Shown here: one piece after another, positions 19,301-27,873 of the stretch
Layout: every line of letters starts with the position of its first letter
Numbering within the stretch: position 1 is the first letter of the stretch
NCBI GenBank assembly: GCA_947646735.1
Contig: CANTFK010000608.1
Span: forward strand, 1 to 41,383
From: Peronospora farinosa
Taxonomy: Eukaryota; Oomycota; Peronosporomycetes; Peronosporales; Peronosporaceae
Direction of reading: 5' to 3'
DNA: 41,383 nt
Position numbers and translations under genes: made by a program
Notes under the pieces: model-generated
What the model saw: the letters and a program-made list of their open reading frames with translations, nothing else
The model's database searches: none
Told to the model about the DNA's origin: nothing

Positions 19301-22056
19301 ATGTGCGTAAGCACGGCTTTGTCTAATCCAAGTTTCAGGGAGGCTTTGTGAAACATATGCATCTCGTAGGTTTTACGAGTAATTAAACGATAAATCTTCA
19401 CCGAATGTGTCTGGCCGATACGATGAGCACGAGCTTGTGCTTGCAGGTCATTCTGAGGATTCCAGTCGCTATCGAAAATAATGACCGTATCTGCAGCTGT
19501 TAAATTCAATCCTAAACCACCAGCCTTGGTCGACAACAGCATCACAAATCGCTTATACTCGGGTTTGACAAAGCGGTCAACCGCAGCTTGGCGGTCATTG
19601 CCACGAATGTTACCATCCAGCCTTTCGTACAGATGCCCACAGTAGCGTAGATAGTCTTCGATAATGTCCAACACACGGACCATTTGGCTAAAGATGAGCA
19701 CTTTGTGTCCTCCGTCATTTAATCGCGGCAGCAACTTATCGATTAACACCATCTTGCCGCAACACTTTACCATCATCTCATGACGTTGTGCGTCCGTCGT
19801 CAATCCTTCGTTTAAAATGTCCTCCACCCCGTTATTCAAATATGGGTGGTTGCAACATTTGCGAAGCTCCATCATGACGTTCATCAGATTAGGAACATTG
19901 CGGGGATTTCCGCCGCGGTTCAAAAACGCCGTGTTTCTCTCGTAGATTGCACGATACCATTGTTTTTGAACCGGTGTAAGTTCCACTTCAACAATGGTCT
20001 CCTCCTTAGGGGGCAATGACTTTTCAACGTCTTCCTTTACTCGACGAAGTAGGTACGGCTTTAGCATCTTGTGCAAGTCTGCCACTTGCTGGGCCTCACG
20101 AAGGTCACCAAACTTAGCAAGGAAATCAGAAACAGTTGGAAATGATTTTCCATCCAAGAAGTTTAGCAGCGCCCATAACTCTTCTGTCTTGTTTTGTAAA
20201 GGAGTGCCCGTAAGAAGCACGCAGTGATCACGGCGCAGAGAACGCATTTGCTCGACAAGCCGCGAGGATTGGTTTTTTAGTCGGTGTGCTTCGTCAACTA
20301 CAAGGCAGCGCCAGTGAATTTTCGAGAGGACAGCAATGTCCTTTATCGCCACTTCGTACGTTGTCACAACAATATTAAAGCGGTAGGGTTTCTTCTTGTC
20401 GGGACGCAGTTTATCATCCAAATAGTAAAACTCGTAATCGCGAATAATTTCTCGGGAGGCGGTGTTGCCGTGGTACACGACACAGTTCATCGTTGTCCAC
20501 ATTTCACACTCGTTTTGCCACTGCACAATCAGCGACAGTGGCGCCACGATCAAAAATGGCCCGCGAATTCGGATCTTAGGGTCATCGCGAAGATGGTTCA
20601 AGAAAGAGAGTGTCTGAATGGTCTTGCCCAATCCCATTTCGTCGGCCAAGATACTTGGCCGCTCGTTGTACCAATTCCAAAGCAACCAATTCAGACCTTC
20701 TAGCTGATACGCACGAAGTGATAGTGACTGGTCTTCCCCAAACAAGGGGGATGCCTCCAGTTTGCGATATTCACGAATGCTTGGTCGCGGTTTTGGCTTC
20801 CATACCTCCTCATCAGGAACAACAATGGTCGCCTTATATTTAAGAAGAGCAGCATCGTCCTTGATGTCACATGCACGTTCCCATGTCGCTTCCGTATACG
20901 ACAAGACACGCCATTTAATGTAGTAACGCATACCATCATCAATCGGTGCATCGGGAAAGTTGGCATCAGCAAGCATCGGTGGATCTTGTCGATGAGCAAC
21001 AATACGATGGATCTCCAAGTACTCGGGATTAAAGTACTCAAGTTCATCCACTGCCATCGAGTCCCCATTCAAGTTTCCAGCTTGTCGATGTGGTTGATGT
21101 AGTCGAAGTTGTTCCTTCTCATGGAACCTCTTGATCTTTTGCTTGTTCGTCAATGGATCCATCTCCAGCAGCACTTGTTCTGTCTCCCACGTTGCATGCA
21201 TGTATGCAAATCCTTTCCATTTGATTAGATACTCGACAATTGTCGTCTTTGTCGGACGATTCGTAAACAAATTCGAACTCATCAAGTCGGTAGCTACAGC
21301 TACAGGACGTGCTTTTGATTCGACGTCTTCTCGTTGATTTCTCATCCCCATAATCTTGTCAATAATCATCGTCGGTGTGGCCATCGCTGATGTCTGTGCT
21401 TGGCTAGTTTCCATCTTGAATTGATGTGGTAGTTTATCGACTTGATATTCCGCCTCATCTGACTCACTTTCATCATCTCGTTTCGTGTATTTCTTGTATT
21501 TCTTCGTCTTCTTCTTCTTGTACTCGTCATCATCTGATGTACCAAGATCTTCATCCGAGTTGGGAACATGATATGATTTCCGCTTTTTATTAGCAGCTCG
21601 TTTACTATGACGTCGTTCATCTTGTGCCAAGACTCGCGCCGTCTCTTCATCATCTTCGGGAGGTTTTTTCTGTTTATAATGTGGTACGATACGTTTCGTG
21701 TGGCACACTTCACATTCCCGCGTCCGCCGGTCACGATTTGGATGTTGACAGGTCAGACAAACCCATGGGTTCTTCACGGGTTTAACGTGCTGCTGATGAC
21801 GCTGACGCTTGGCCTGGCGGTTTGCGAGGCTCGTATTGAAGGCTCTTAAGGCTGTAAAGTCATCGTCGGGCTTCTCACAGAGAGGACAGACATAGGCATC
21901 CAATGCCTCGAGTTCGTTTTGAGTCAAAAGGAGTCCACAACAGCTTGGATGCACCCATCCATGACAGCCACCAGACCCACGGATGCATTCAATCATAATC
22001 CCAGCGCCATCTACTTGCTGACACAAGCAGTAGCGTGTGGGATCAGGGGTTGACAT
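16384..22056 (-). CDS. CHD-type chromatin remodeling ATPase with PHD finger, RanBP2-like zinc finger and tandem chromodomains
   Basis: The gene is a single 1890-residue frame with no introns. In order there is a PHD finger (about 9-61, CLC..C..C..H..C..CPLC), a RanBP2-type zinc finger (96-121, WVCLTCQHPN...CEVCHTKR), an acidic/Lys-rich linker, chromodomain 1 (about 225-305, EYLIKWKGFAYMHATWE), chromodomain 2 (about 341-395, YYIKWRVLSYTEATWE), a SNF2 ATPase (Walker A DEMGLGKT at 462-469, DEAH at 578-581) and the helicase C lobe with STKAGGLGLNLTAADTVI and QAQARAHRIGQ. After it comes DIDQILQRSSQVIQ...FSKASFV, as in CHD1 and CHD6-9 proteins, then a long C-terminal region. It slides or evicts nucleosomes in the nucleus. 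The head resembles Mi-2 (PHD) while the post-helicase part resembles CHD1/CHD7, so the subfamily is unclear. Confidence 0.93.
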   Translation of the reverse strand: MSTPDPTRYCLCQQVDGAGIMIECIRGSGGCHGWVHPSCCGLLLTQNELEALDAYVCPLCEKPDDDFTALRAFNTSLANRQAKRQRHQQHVKPVKNPWVCLTCQHPNRDRRTRECEVCHTKRIVPHYKQKKPPEDDEETARVLAQDERRHSKRAANKKRKSYHVPNSDEDLGTSDDDEYKKKKTKKYKKYTKRDDESESDEAEYQVDKLPHQFKMETSQAQTSAMATPTMIIDKIMGMRNQREDVESKARPVAVATDLMSSNLFTNRPTKTTIVEYLIKWKGFAYMHATWETEQVLLEMDPLTNKQKIKRFHEKEQLRLHQPHRQAGNLNGDSMAVDELEYFNPEYLEIHRIVAHRQDPPMLADANFPDAPIDDGMRYYIKWRVLSYTEATWERACDIKDDAALLKYKATIVVPDEEVWKPKPRPSIREYRKLEASPLFGEDQSLSLRAYQLEGLNWLLWNWYNERPSILADEMGLGKTIQTLSFLNHLRDDPKIRIRGPFLIVAPLSLIVQWQNECEMWTTMNCVVYHGNTASREIIRDYEFYYLDDKLRPDKKKPYRFNIVVTTYEVAIKDIAVLSKIHWRCLVVDEAHRLKNQSSRLVEQMRSLRRDHCVLLTGTPLQNKTEELWALLNFLDGKSFPTVSDFLAKFGDLREAQQVADLHKMLKPYLLRRVKEDVEKSLPPKEETIVEVELTPVQKQWYRAIYERNTAFLNRGGNPRNVPNLMNVMMELRKCCNHPYLNNGVEDILNEGLTTDAQRHEMMVKCCGKMVLIDKLLPRLNDGGHKVLIFSQMVRVLDIIEDYLRYCGHLYERLDGNIRGNDRQAAVDRFVKPEYKRFVMLLSTKAGGLGLNLTAADTVIIFDSDWNPQNDLQAQARAHRIGQTHSVKIYRLITRKTYEMHMFHKASLKLGLDKAVLTHMRRENEEEGGKKRNKSARAQESKEIDDLLKRGAYDVFRDDDTAGEQFCALDIDQILQRSSQVIQYTEQAQSSFSKASFVSATTSDDVDLDDPDFWKKAVGLTEPDPVETEILLPHQRKRTRVARFGDGGNFSDGSISDDEYEQEKREREKEERERLEEKSAPREWTQNGRDRLQRALMHYGFGRWEVIRSQSGGSRSVKEVERFARGFIYVSGLSCDQRKDDSTFVKASIHAATFAQTENLVDEEELSTVLKEEDFMLKLKQGGGRRVLVRLDMLQRLQHLVTTACDMCDKIYGDTDDSSKSKPKPTASIDDRARYYGADKLVPHIELVDLGERPAWTQITPWWNENADRNLLMGVFLHGYGRCAQILADPRLYFARLEKAAQDQVEVSNMSQSGMTSAFRLAVDPVRMESATAADGGDDADMSDVDSESATGSVIDDSSNMFTQVKTEAGAAESKVLAAAYSFKQPEVQHMNRLLSWLLSAEETKRRHEKDRYKKERAAIEQRRQVGHEMRARSLALRRLELKAMQLAQVDILRHMTVLHNARQLPDATLFATPQHRMKNTDWTKEERRSFAYMMALHGAPRILAKRAVIAPDGRPTPSVFPFVTEQAREFSWATDSISWRNIVEWGNLNKTATLTRTFYETKFAPKCREVARMRADPLGSDQRAVALGDLIGIEFVDAFEGVLAHGLKARNTAWVTMRRTQLLEDVLDILSTKRDALETLLRSGKHGLVENMPVWWCPWIHDLGVFYGMARYGIYGWEHMMLDRQLPFHRQAREHHIRTVFLEGTTTFHPLYRHHFETIAEMNDWFLRTLNEFPSLSVLERKVETICAAILEEHGNVAERYVEPEDRREFSLSPPGNCFEKLVLARVKQEEELLPSIEPLPANYTPGESGNAGRPEALATFLNESQGRRDEYLRVAEALNPIGSATSASAATSSTVPTPLVNDQQDQQEGEDEQRQQTSSSQIPIQMLVS

Positions 22057-22362
22057 AGTACGAGGGGAGAGGGAGGAAGGAAGGAAGGGGGAGGGAGGAA
22101 AGAGGAAAGAGGTGTTGGATGTAGAAAAAGGGGGGAAGAATACCCTTTGATCAAAGCCAAGGGCGCCCGTCCTTGTCGTATTCTCTGCTCCCTAAACTGC
22201 CGGGTCTCCTGGAACCACCCGCATTCTGCATTCACTATACTTCCATCCAGTAAAGAAAATATTTTCCAGCAAGGGGTATGAAATCTATTTCGAGAGGGTA
22301 ACCTTTGTAACCTTTTATATACAAAAAGAGAGGATCCGGATACGAGAGAAAATGTATACAGA
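22057..22362. other. Intergenic region upstream of the CHD gene
   Basis: It contains the CHD promoter and the 3' end of the membrane-protein gene. The main feature is a homopurine run (22062-22112) adjoining the CHD ATG. No gene is seen. Confidence 0.6.
22062..22112. repeat. 51-nt homopurine/homopyrimidine tract at the CHD start
   Basis: Only A and G occur on the plus strand over 51 nt (GAGGGGAGAGGGAGGAAGG...). On the coding strand this is a CT-rich leader ending about 6 nt before the CHD ATG. Such tracts can act as pyrimidine-rich promoter elements or fold into triplex DNA. Confidence 0.85.
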
Positions 22363-23286
22363 CTAAAACTCATACGTAAACGACTTCTTGGCAATTAGCT
22401 CGGCAAGCTCCTTGTCGGTCGTAGGCTCCAGAACGGCAACATACTCGCTATTACTGACCGTTGGAGATTTGTCTAGACTCAAGTCTTGACCACGATTACC
22501 ATTGTGTGGTTGTTTTAATAGACTTTGGTTGCCATGCTTATGAGAAGCATCAAATGACGATCCCTGCTGATGACTTGCACGCTGTGCTTGTCCTTGTTGA
22601 AGCTGTTGCTGACTTGCGTCTAACTGTTGAAAGCCCTGTTGTCGATTCAAGCCCGTTCTCTTTGGTGGCACTCGACTATCACCACCAATCATGTGGACCG
22701 TGTAGCTCTGTTGCTGTGGTTGCTGCAGAGATTGTCGGTCTTCCTGTTCTTGCTTTTGCTCTTGTTCGGTCTGACGTGGAGTCGTATTGTGGATGATGAA
22801 CGAGTTGCCATTCTCATCATACTCCACATCCGTCAAGTGCTTCATGTCCATGATAAAGCGCCCGATATCAGTGATACAAAAGAGAATGGATACACCCAAT
22901 GACGGGCCCGTCTTGATGACCATATCGGGGTCCCAAATGAGAAAAGCAAAGGCGTAAAACCACGTGAATATCTTGCACCGCAGCATATTGCGTTCAAAAT
23001 TTTCAGGTGATGGGAACATTGAGCTGGAGATTTTAGGTCCATAGACGAGGATAATTGCAAAGAAAACGGGTACCCATGCCAGTGTATACAGCGTTTGCAA
23101 TTCCTGCTCGGCTTGAACCATCTCATCCGGACACTGAAAGAAGGACGCCACGAGTGATGCAGAGAGATAAAACTCCAGTCCACATACTAGCATCGCCTTG
23201 AGTGAATTCTCATACAATTCGCCTAATTCCTTGAGCGGCTGATCCACCAAAAGCTCACGCACAAATTCTGGTGCTCTTGTCACCAT
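22363..23286 (-). CDS. Unrecognised four-helix membrane protein with Gln-rich tail
   Basis: The protein has 307 residues from the ATG at 23284-23286. Four hydrophobic segments are visible at about 29-50 (AMLVCGLEFYLSASLVASFF), 66-86 (LAWVPVFFAIILVYG), 100-118 (IFTWFYAFAFLIW) and 126-146 (GVSILFCITDIGRFIM). The C-terminal ~140 residues are hydrophilic and Gln-rich (QEQKQEQEDRQSLQQPQQQ), ending SFTYEF. I do not recognise the family. It has no signal peptide, and the topology suggests an endomembrane protein with a long cytosolic tail. It is divergent from V-ATPase subunit E (267 bp between starts), so the two share a promoter region. Confidence 0.8.
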   Translation of the reverse strand: MVTRAPEFVRELLVDQPLKELGELYENSLKAMLVCGLEFYLSASLVASFFQCPDEMVQAEQELQTLYTLAWVPVFFAIILVYGPKISSSMFPSPENFERNMLRCKIFTWFYAFAFLIWDPDMVIKTGPSLGVSILFCITDIGRFIMDMKHLTDVEYDENGNSFIIHNTTPRQTEQEQKQEQEDRQSLQQPQQQSYTVHMIGGDSRVPPKRTGLNRQQGFQQLDASQQQLQQGQAQRASHQQGSSFDASHKHGNQSLLKQPHNGNRGQDLSLDKSPTVSNSEYVAVLEPTTDKELAELIAKKSFTYEF

Positions 23287-23553
23287 CGTCGTTAATTGCT
23301 GAAGTTTTTTACAGCGCCTTTTCGTGCTGTTGTGTACACAATTTGTACATCACTTTTCCCTTTTCTGGTATCAGTTGTGAGGGAAAAAGTTCGGAACAAA
23401 AAAATAGCAAAAAAATAAGGGATAAGTACGGTATTCTTCGGTTATGTACGAATAGGGCCATTTGGAAGATTTTTTTTCTTCAATAAAGCAGAACTTGGGG
23501 CTGTGTGTACCTTGTTGTGTATTGATTAATCCAGCCACGAACTCCGAGTCAAG

Positions 23554-24425
23554 ATGAATGCATCTGATGCCGACCGTCAGATTAAACAGATGGTGAATTT
23601 TATTCTCCAGGAAGCGCAAGAGAAAGCCAACGAGATTCGCATCAAGGTAAAAAGTCGTCGATTATTTGTTTCTATCGTTTTGTGCACTGGAAATGTAGAA
23701 GAGAAGCAAAAAACAGTGTTTATTAGTAAGGATTCATGGACATTTTCGGCTTGTTTTTTTACTAGACGGAGCATGATTTTAATCTGGAAAAACAAATGTT
23801 AGTGCATAACGCTAAACTCAAGATTCAGGAAGAGTACAAGCGCAAAGAGAAGGAGCGGGAAGTAAACAAGCGCATGTGTGTGAGCTGATCCTTTGTGTTT
23901 TAATTTCTAAAAACCAAGTTTTGACGCTTTTATTGATGTTTTTCCAGTGCTCGGTCGGCTGAAATTGGTGCTTCACGTCGACAGAAAATGATCGCTCGGG
24001 ACGAGTTATTGAAGACGCTTATTGTAGAGGGACAAAGTCAGCTGAAGAACTACACGACTTCGGACGACAAAAATAAGGTTCTTCTACGTGACCTCATCGT
24101 CCAAGGTCTGATCAAGCTATTCGAGACAGATGTAGTGGTCGCAGTACGTGCCAAGGACGTGCAACTTGCTGAGATAGTGGTCACGGAAGTCATGGACAAG
24201 TACATTGCTACGATGAAGAAGGAGGCTAATTTGGACGTGAGCGAGGTCAAGTTGAAGATTAACAAGATTGCGGAGGGCATGTTGCCGGACGCCAAGGCTG
24301 GTGGTGTTGTGCTGTACGCCAAGCAGGGCAAGATCGTGTGTGACAACACGCTGGACACGCGCCTGGACCAGATCTATTACGATCTGAAGCCAACGGTGCG
24401 CAAGATGCTGTTCCCGACTCCGTAA
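23554..24425 (+). CDS. V-type proton ATPase subunit E (3 exons)
   Basis: This is a peripheral-stalk subunit of the vacuolar H+-ATPase. Exons 23554-23646, 23766-23875 and 23948-24425 give 226 residues, the same length as human subunit E. Introns are 119 bp (GTAAAA...CTAG) and 72 bp (GTGTGT...CCAG). Exon 1 encodes MNASDADRQIKQMVNFILQE AQEKANEI. Exon 2 encodes TEHDFNLEKQMLVHNAKLKI plus a Lys/Glu coiled coil. Exon 3 encodes RSAEIGASRRQKMIARDELL, LLRDLIVQGLIKLFETDVVV and GGVVLYAKQGKIVCDNTLDT RL. The splice phases restore the family reading (NKR-IARSAEIG). It is followed by a convergent PPTase pseudogene. Confidence 0.94.
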
Positions 24426-24509
24426 AAGGGACGGGGTGTCATATCCAAACCATTGATACTGTCTCCTATCACTACACAATACGGTAATCTAGTCGATTTG
24501 GAACGAACA

Positions 24510-25345
24510 CTAAGATCTAGCAAGGTTCTTGCCTTTCTTCTTGACTGTCTCTATAGGCACGCTTGCAATTACGTTATTATGATCGAAGCAGATCTTGCAG
24601 TCTCCATTGTTGCCATGCTGCGCATTATCAAAACCAGTAATTAGCAAAACAGAGTACGAGTCAACGTCCAAGAACAAGGAGCTAATCTCAGGCATCCACA
24701 TCGCCGAATAGGGCCCGTATGCAACACTCACGAGATGCATCGATTCAAGCTGTGTAGACTTGAAATGCCCATCAATAGCACGCTAGCCACTCAAAATAAG
24801 CTTCCATCGGGCCGAATCCCCTCGGACAAACTCGGCTCGTAGCATATAGAAGCCGAGCCCAATGCCCACCGCCTTACTGTATGCCTCCTTGAGCGACCAT
24901 CGTCGGTAGAATCGGGTATATTGACTATCTTCATCCTTCACTTCGCATATGTAAACCCGCTTCTTCGGATTGATGTGATCTGCAAAAGCTCAAAAAATCT
25001 CCTCGGCTGACTTCTTTTAAAGAGGTCCATCTCTTAGTCGAACAATATCTACGCTAAGTAAAGTCGAGGGAATCACTGACAATTGCCACGATGGTCCCAT
25101 GATGGAAGACGTTGTAACTCAACAACAAAGGAGTAGGACTTTGGGTATGTCCCTTCCAGTATGACTTATTCTGTAACCATTTGCCGAGAGCTGTAGCAGA
25201 AGACGTTGCCAATCTGGAGATGACAATTGCCTACCTGACAACAATTAAACCAAGAAACATTGTAACAACACGTTATAGCAAAAAATGTCGTAGCTACCTT
25301 GTTTTGATAGCGAAAAACATTGACAATGTCTCCATTTTCCTCTTC
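24510..25345 (-). pseudogene. Decayed 4'-phosphopantetheinyl transferase (AASDHPPT/Sfp-type)
   Basis: A functional member would move 4'-phosphopantetheine from CoA to carrier-protein serines. Read leftward the remnant shows EEENGDIVNVFRYQNK (about 25330-25300), a likely 73-74-bp intron (GTAGCT...GGTAG), AIVISRLATSSATALGKWLQ, LLLSYNVFHHGTIVAIVSDS, SVDIVRLRDGPL, then the hallmark helix FYRRWSLKEAYSKAVGIGLG (about 24915-24855) and MHLVSVAYGPYSAMW. These match the family's order F-x-D, NxSHHG, VGVDI, W-x-x-KE-(A/S)-x-x-KA-x-G-x-G-L. Lesions are a frameshift before SVDIV (about 25055), an in-frame TAA (about 25020), a TGA (about 24992) and a TAG (about 24787). The Asp in F-x-x-x-D and the Ser of SHHG are also altered. 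The N-terminus runs into the SDHAF2 stop, so the 5' part appears lost. Confidence 0.75.
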
Positions 25346-25347
25346 TT

Positions 25348-25890
25348 TTAGTTGCTCATATACTTTTTGTTCTGCTCAAATCCTTCAATGGACGCCTTCC
25401 CTAACGGAGACGAGAGACAATACGCCTGAAGCCGTTTCATCATCGGTGTATTTAGTCGCTCAGGGACGTCATTTTTGCCAGAAATGTAATTAAAAATGTC
25501 AATCGTCTCCTCATTCAAAATGTCTTCGTACTGTTGCAACTCGTCACTTGAGAGCTGCATGACGTTTTGACTGGCCCAGCGACCAAGCAGAAGATCCACC
25601 TCCAGCCAGCCACGTTGTTTACTGCGGTAGATAATGCGTTTGCGATTCGCCTCGTCCACGTCGACCTGATGCTCACCCTGACTCGAGACGGGAAAGTCGC
25701 TCTTGACGGCAAAGTGGTCCGCGCGGATAGCAGCGCTACGTTCTAACGCCTTCTTTGCCTGCTCCTTGGACATACTATGCACAAATGCATTGTTATCGAC
25801 GTCCGTATTGGTCGACAGCGAGCGTTGGAACGTCGGAAGATGAAAGCAACCACGTGTGGCCGCAACGATCCGAGTTCGTGCGAAGTTCAT
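25348..25890 (-). CDS. SDHAF2: Succinate dehydrogenase assembly factor 2, mitochondrial (SDHAF2/Sdh5)
   Basis: This factor helps attach FAD to the SDHA subunit in the mitochondrial matrix. The ATG at 25888-25890 gives 180 residues; the frame is open upstream but starts with TTG. The first ~35 residues (MNFARTRIVAATRGCFHLPT...) are basic and Ser/Thr-rich without acids, as in a mitochondrial presequence. The core motif RIIYRSKQRGWLEVDLLLGR is the family signature (R-x-x-Y-x-S-x-x-R-G-x-L-E), followed by LSSDELQQYEDILNEETIDI FNYISGK. It is divergent from COP9 subunit 3, and its 3' end directly abuts the PPTase pseudogene. Confidence 0.92.
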   Translation of the reverse strand: MNFARTRIVAATRGCFHLPTFQRSLSTNTDVDNNAFVHSMSKEQAKKALERSAAIRADHFAVKSDFPVSSQGEHQVDVDEANRKRIIYRSKQRGWLEVDLLLGRWASQNVMQLSSDELQQYEDILNEETIDIFNYISGKNDVPERLNTPMMKRLQAYCLSSPLGKASIEGFEQNKKYMSN

Positions 25891-25961
25891 TTCGGTTTTT
25901 ACAATAGCGTTTGATTGGGGAGGGAAGAAATTCGAATCTAACGTTAGAAACGTACGTTTTG

Positions 25962-26056
25962 ACACCAATTCAATCGTCTTACACCAATTGAATCGTCTTA
26001 CACCAATTCAATCGTCTTACACCAATTGAATCGTATTACACCAACTCAATCGAAAT
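25962..26056. repeat. Five 19-bp tandem repeats in the SDHAF2/CSN3 divergent promoter
   Basis: The units are ACACCAATTCAATCGTCTT (25962), ACACCAATTGAATCGTCTT (25981), the first form again (26000), ACACCAATTGAATCGTATT (26019) and ACACCAACTCAATCGAAAT (26038). Copies alternate C and G at position 10. The array fills much of the 231-bp gap between the two divergent ATGs. It also resembles GATTGAATC just before the CSN3 start. Confidence 0.9.
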
Positions 26057-26121
26057 ACATACATTCTTCGTTTCTACACTATTTCTAACATAAACTAAAT
26101 CAATCCAAAAAAGATTGAATC

Positions 26122-27735
26122 ATGGAGTGGGGTCCATTGGAGCCGATTTTATCGCTATTACTACCTGAAGAAGGCGTAAACGACGGCATTGTGGATCGTA
26201 AACAGACGGATACTACACTAGCGCATGCTCTGAGTGGAGAAGAGCTCACAGCAGCGGTGCGTTTGGCTTCAATCGATCAATTAGACACGGCGCTCAGTCA
26301 CGAGGTATTAAATGTCGAACGACTGCCTCTGAGTGTTTTATTACTATTGTGAGTATATAACAATGAAGAGATAATGAAAAAAAATATTCGAGATAAGAAT
26401 AACATTTTGTTGTCATTATTCCTATTCACAGGTCAGCTAAAGCCACCAAATGGGAGCATACAAACCACCAAGAGGAGTCGATACATGACCAAATGAAGTT
26501 TTTACTACAAATTTCACAACTTTTATACCAAATTCCAGTGGCTTTAGCTGCGAAGGAAATCAAGAGAGTCAGTGTTTTGGCCAATCAGTACACGAAACTG
26601 GCTATTGATACGCAACAGAGTATTAAGACCATTTTTCCACTCCAGAGCTTCCTCCGTCGTTTCCATCAGCAAGGCCATGCAACTCTTACGCCATTACATG
26701 CTCACTTTTTTTATTTATGTCTTCGTGCTAAATGTTATTTTGCAGCTATGGACATTCTGGACGAGTAAGCAGTTGTTTCTTTTTATTCCGGATGGGGGGA
26801 AGTATAACAGGATAGAGTATGTTGGGTATTAATTCTTGTATATGTCTTTTTCTTTTGTTAATGATACTTTTGATAGAACGTTGGTGGAAATTCAAGCCCA
26901 ATCACATGTGGTAACTTCGGTGGACTTTTTAGGCTATGCGTACTATGGAGGACTGCTCTATCTAGGAGAAAAACGATATCAGGACGCACTTGATTTCTTC
27001 CAACTTGCCATTACAGCTCCTGCTGTGTCACTTAGTGCTTTTGTAATTGAAGCATACAAGAAACTATTGCTCGTGACACTCATTCTACATGGTGAAGCAG
27101 TAGTGATGCCCAAGTACACGCCATTTGTAGTCACGAGAAACGTTGAAAACCACTGCACGGCGTATGCTACTCTAGCCAACGCTTTTGTCGTTGAAAAGGA
27201 TTTTGCGGCGGTGCAAGAAGTCGTTACAAAGAACGAAGAGCTGTTTATTCATGACGGCAACTTGGGGCTTGTGAAGCAGGTCGTACAGGCATTCAAACAG
27301 CGGAAGCTTCTCCAACTTACTCGCACGTACGCGACTATTGAGCTTACGAAAATCGCGACGGCTGCCGGAATGTCCAACAGCGATGCGGTGGCCGCTGAAA
27401 AGATGCTGTTAACTCTTATATCCAATGGTCAGATGGATGCTGTGATTGATAAGCAGAAAGCCATGGTGCGTTTTGTGCACGAGAATGAAGATGGCGGCGC
27501 TTACCAAGACGAAGTGCAAGGTGAAGCTTCAAAAAGGCTGCAAGACGAGATGAAGAAACTCGTAGTAGTTGCATCGCAGCTACGCGTCATGGATACGGAA
27601 CTCGTCACGAGCGCCAAGTTCCAATCTCGCTTACAGAAAGACAAGGATCGGCGCTCGAGGATTCACATGCACAATCAGCAAAGTGATGAGCGACTGACCG
27701 TTGATGCTGCTAGCGGCATGGATACGCTGGAATAA
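26122..27735 (+). CDS. CSN3: COP9 signalosome complex subunit 3 (3 exons)
   Basis: CSN3 is a PCI-domain scaffold subunit of the complex that removes NEDD8 from cullins. Exons 26122-26348, 26432-26764 and 26877-27735 give 472 residues. Introns are 83 bp (GTGAGT...ACAG) and 112 bp (GTAAGC...ATAG), with phases LLL-LSAKATKWEH and DILDE-TLVEIQ. Family matches are clearest in exon 3: LGYAYYGGLLYLGEKRYQDA, FFQLAITAPAVSLSAFVIEA YKKLLLV, MPKYTPFVVTR, HDGNLGLVKQVVQAF and MLLTLISNGQMDAVIDKQKA MVRF, the end of the PCI winged helix. It is slightly longer than the human protein (423). Exon 1 is weakly conserved, so the start is less sure. Confidence 0.88.
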
Positions 27736-27873
27736 GCAGCAGCGCACAGGGTGATGTTATACAGCTCATTTACAATTTGCGGTAATGGTTTTACGGACAC
27801 GAGATAAACGGTTGAAACAATTTAGTTTCTAAGATATAAACTCTACTACTGCTCACAACTATTTTCAAGGATC

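Noticed and set aside
24510..24740. 76-residue minus-strand ORF as a gene
   Set aside because: It is the C-terminal part of the PPTase pseudogene (MHLVSVAYGPYSAMW) and is cut off from the rest by a TAG.
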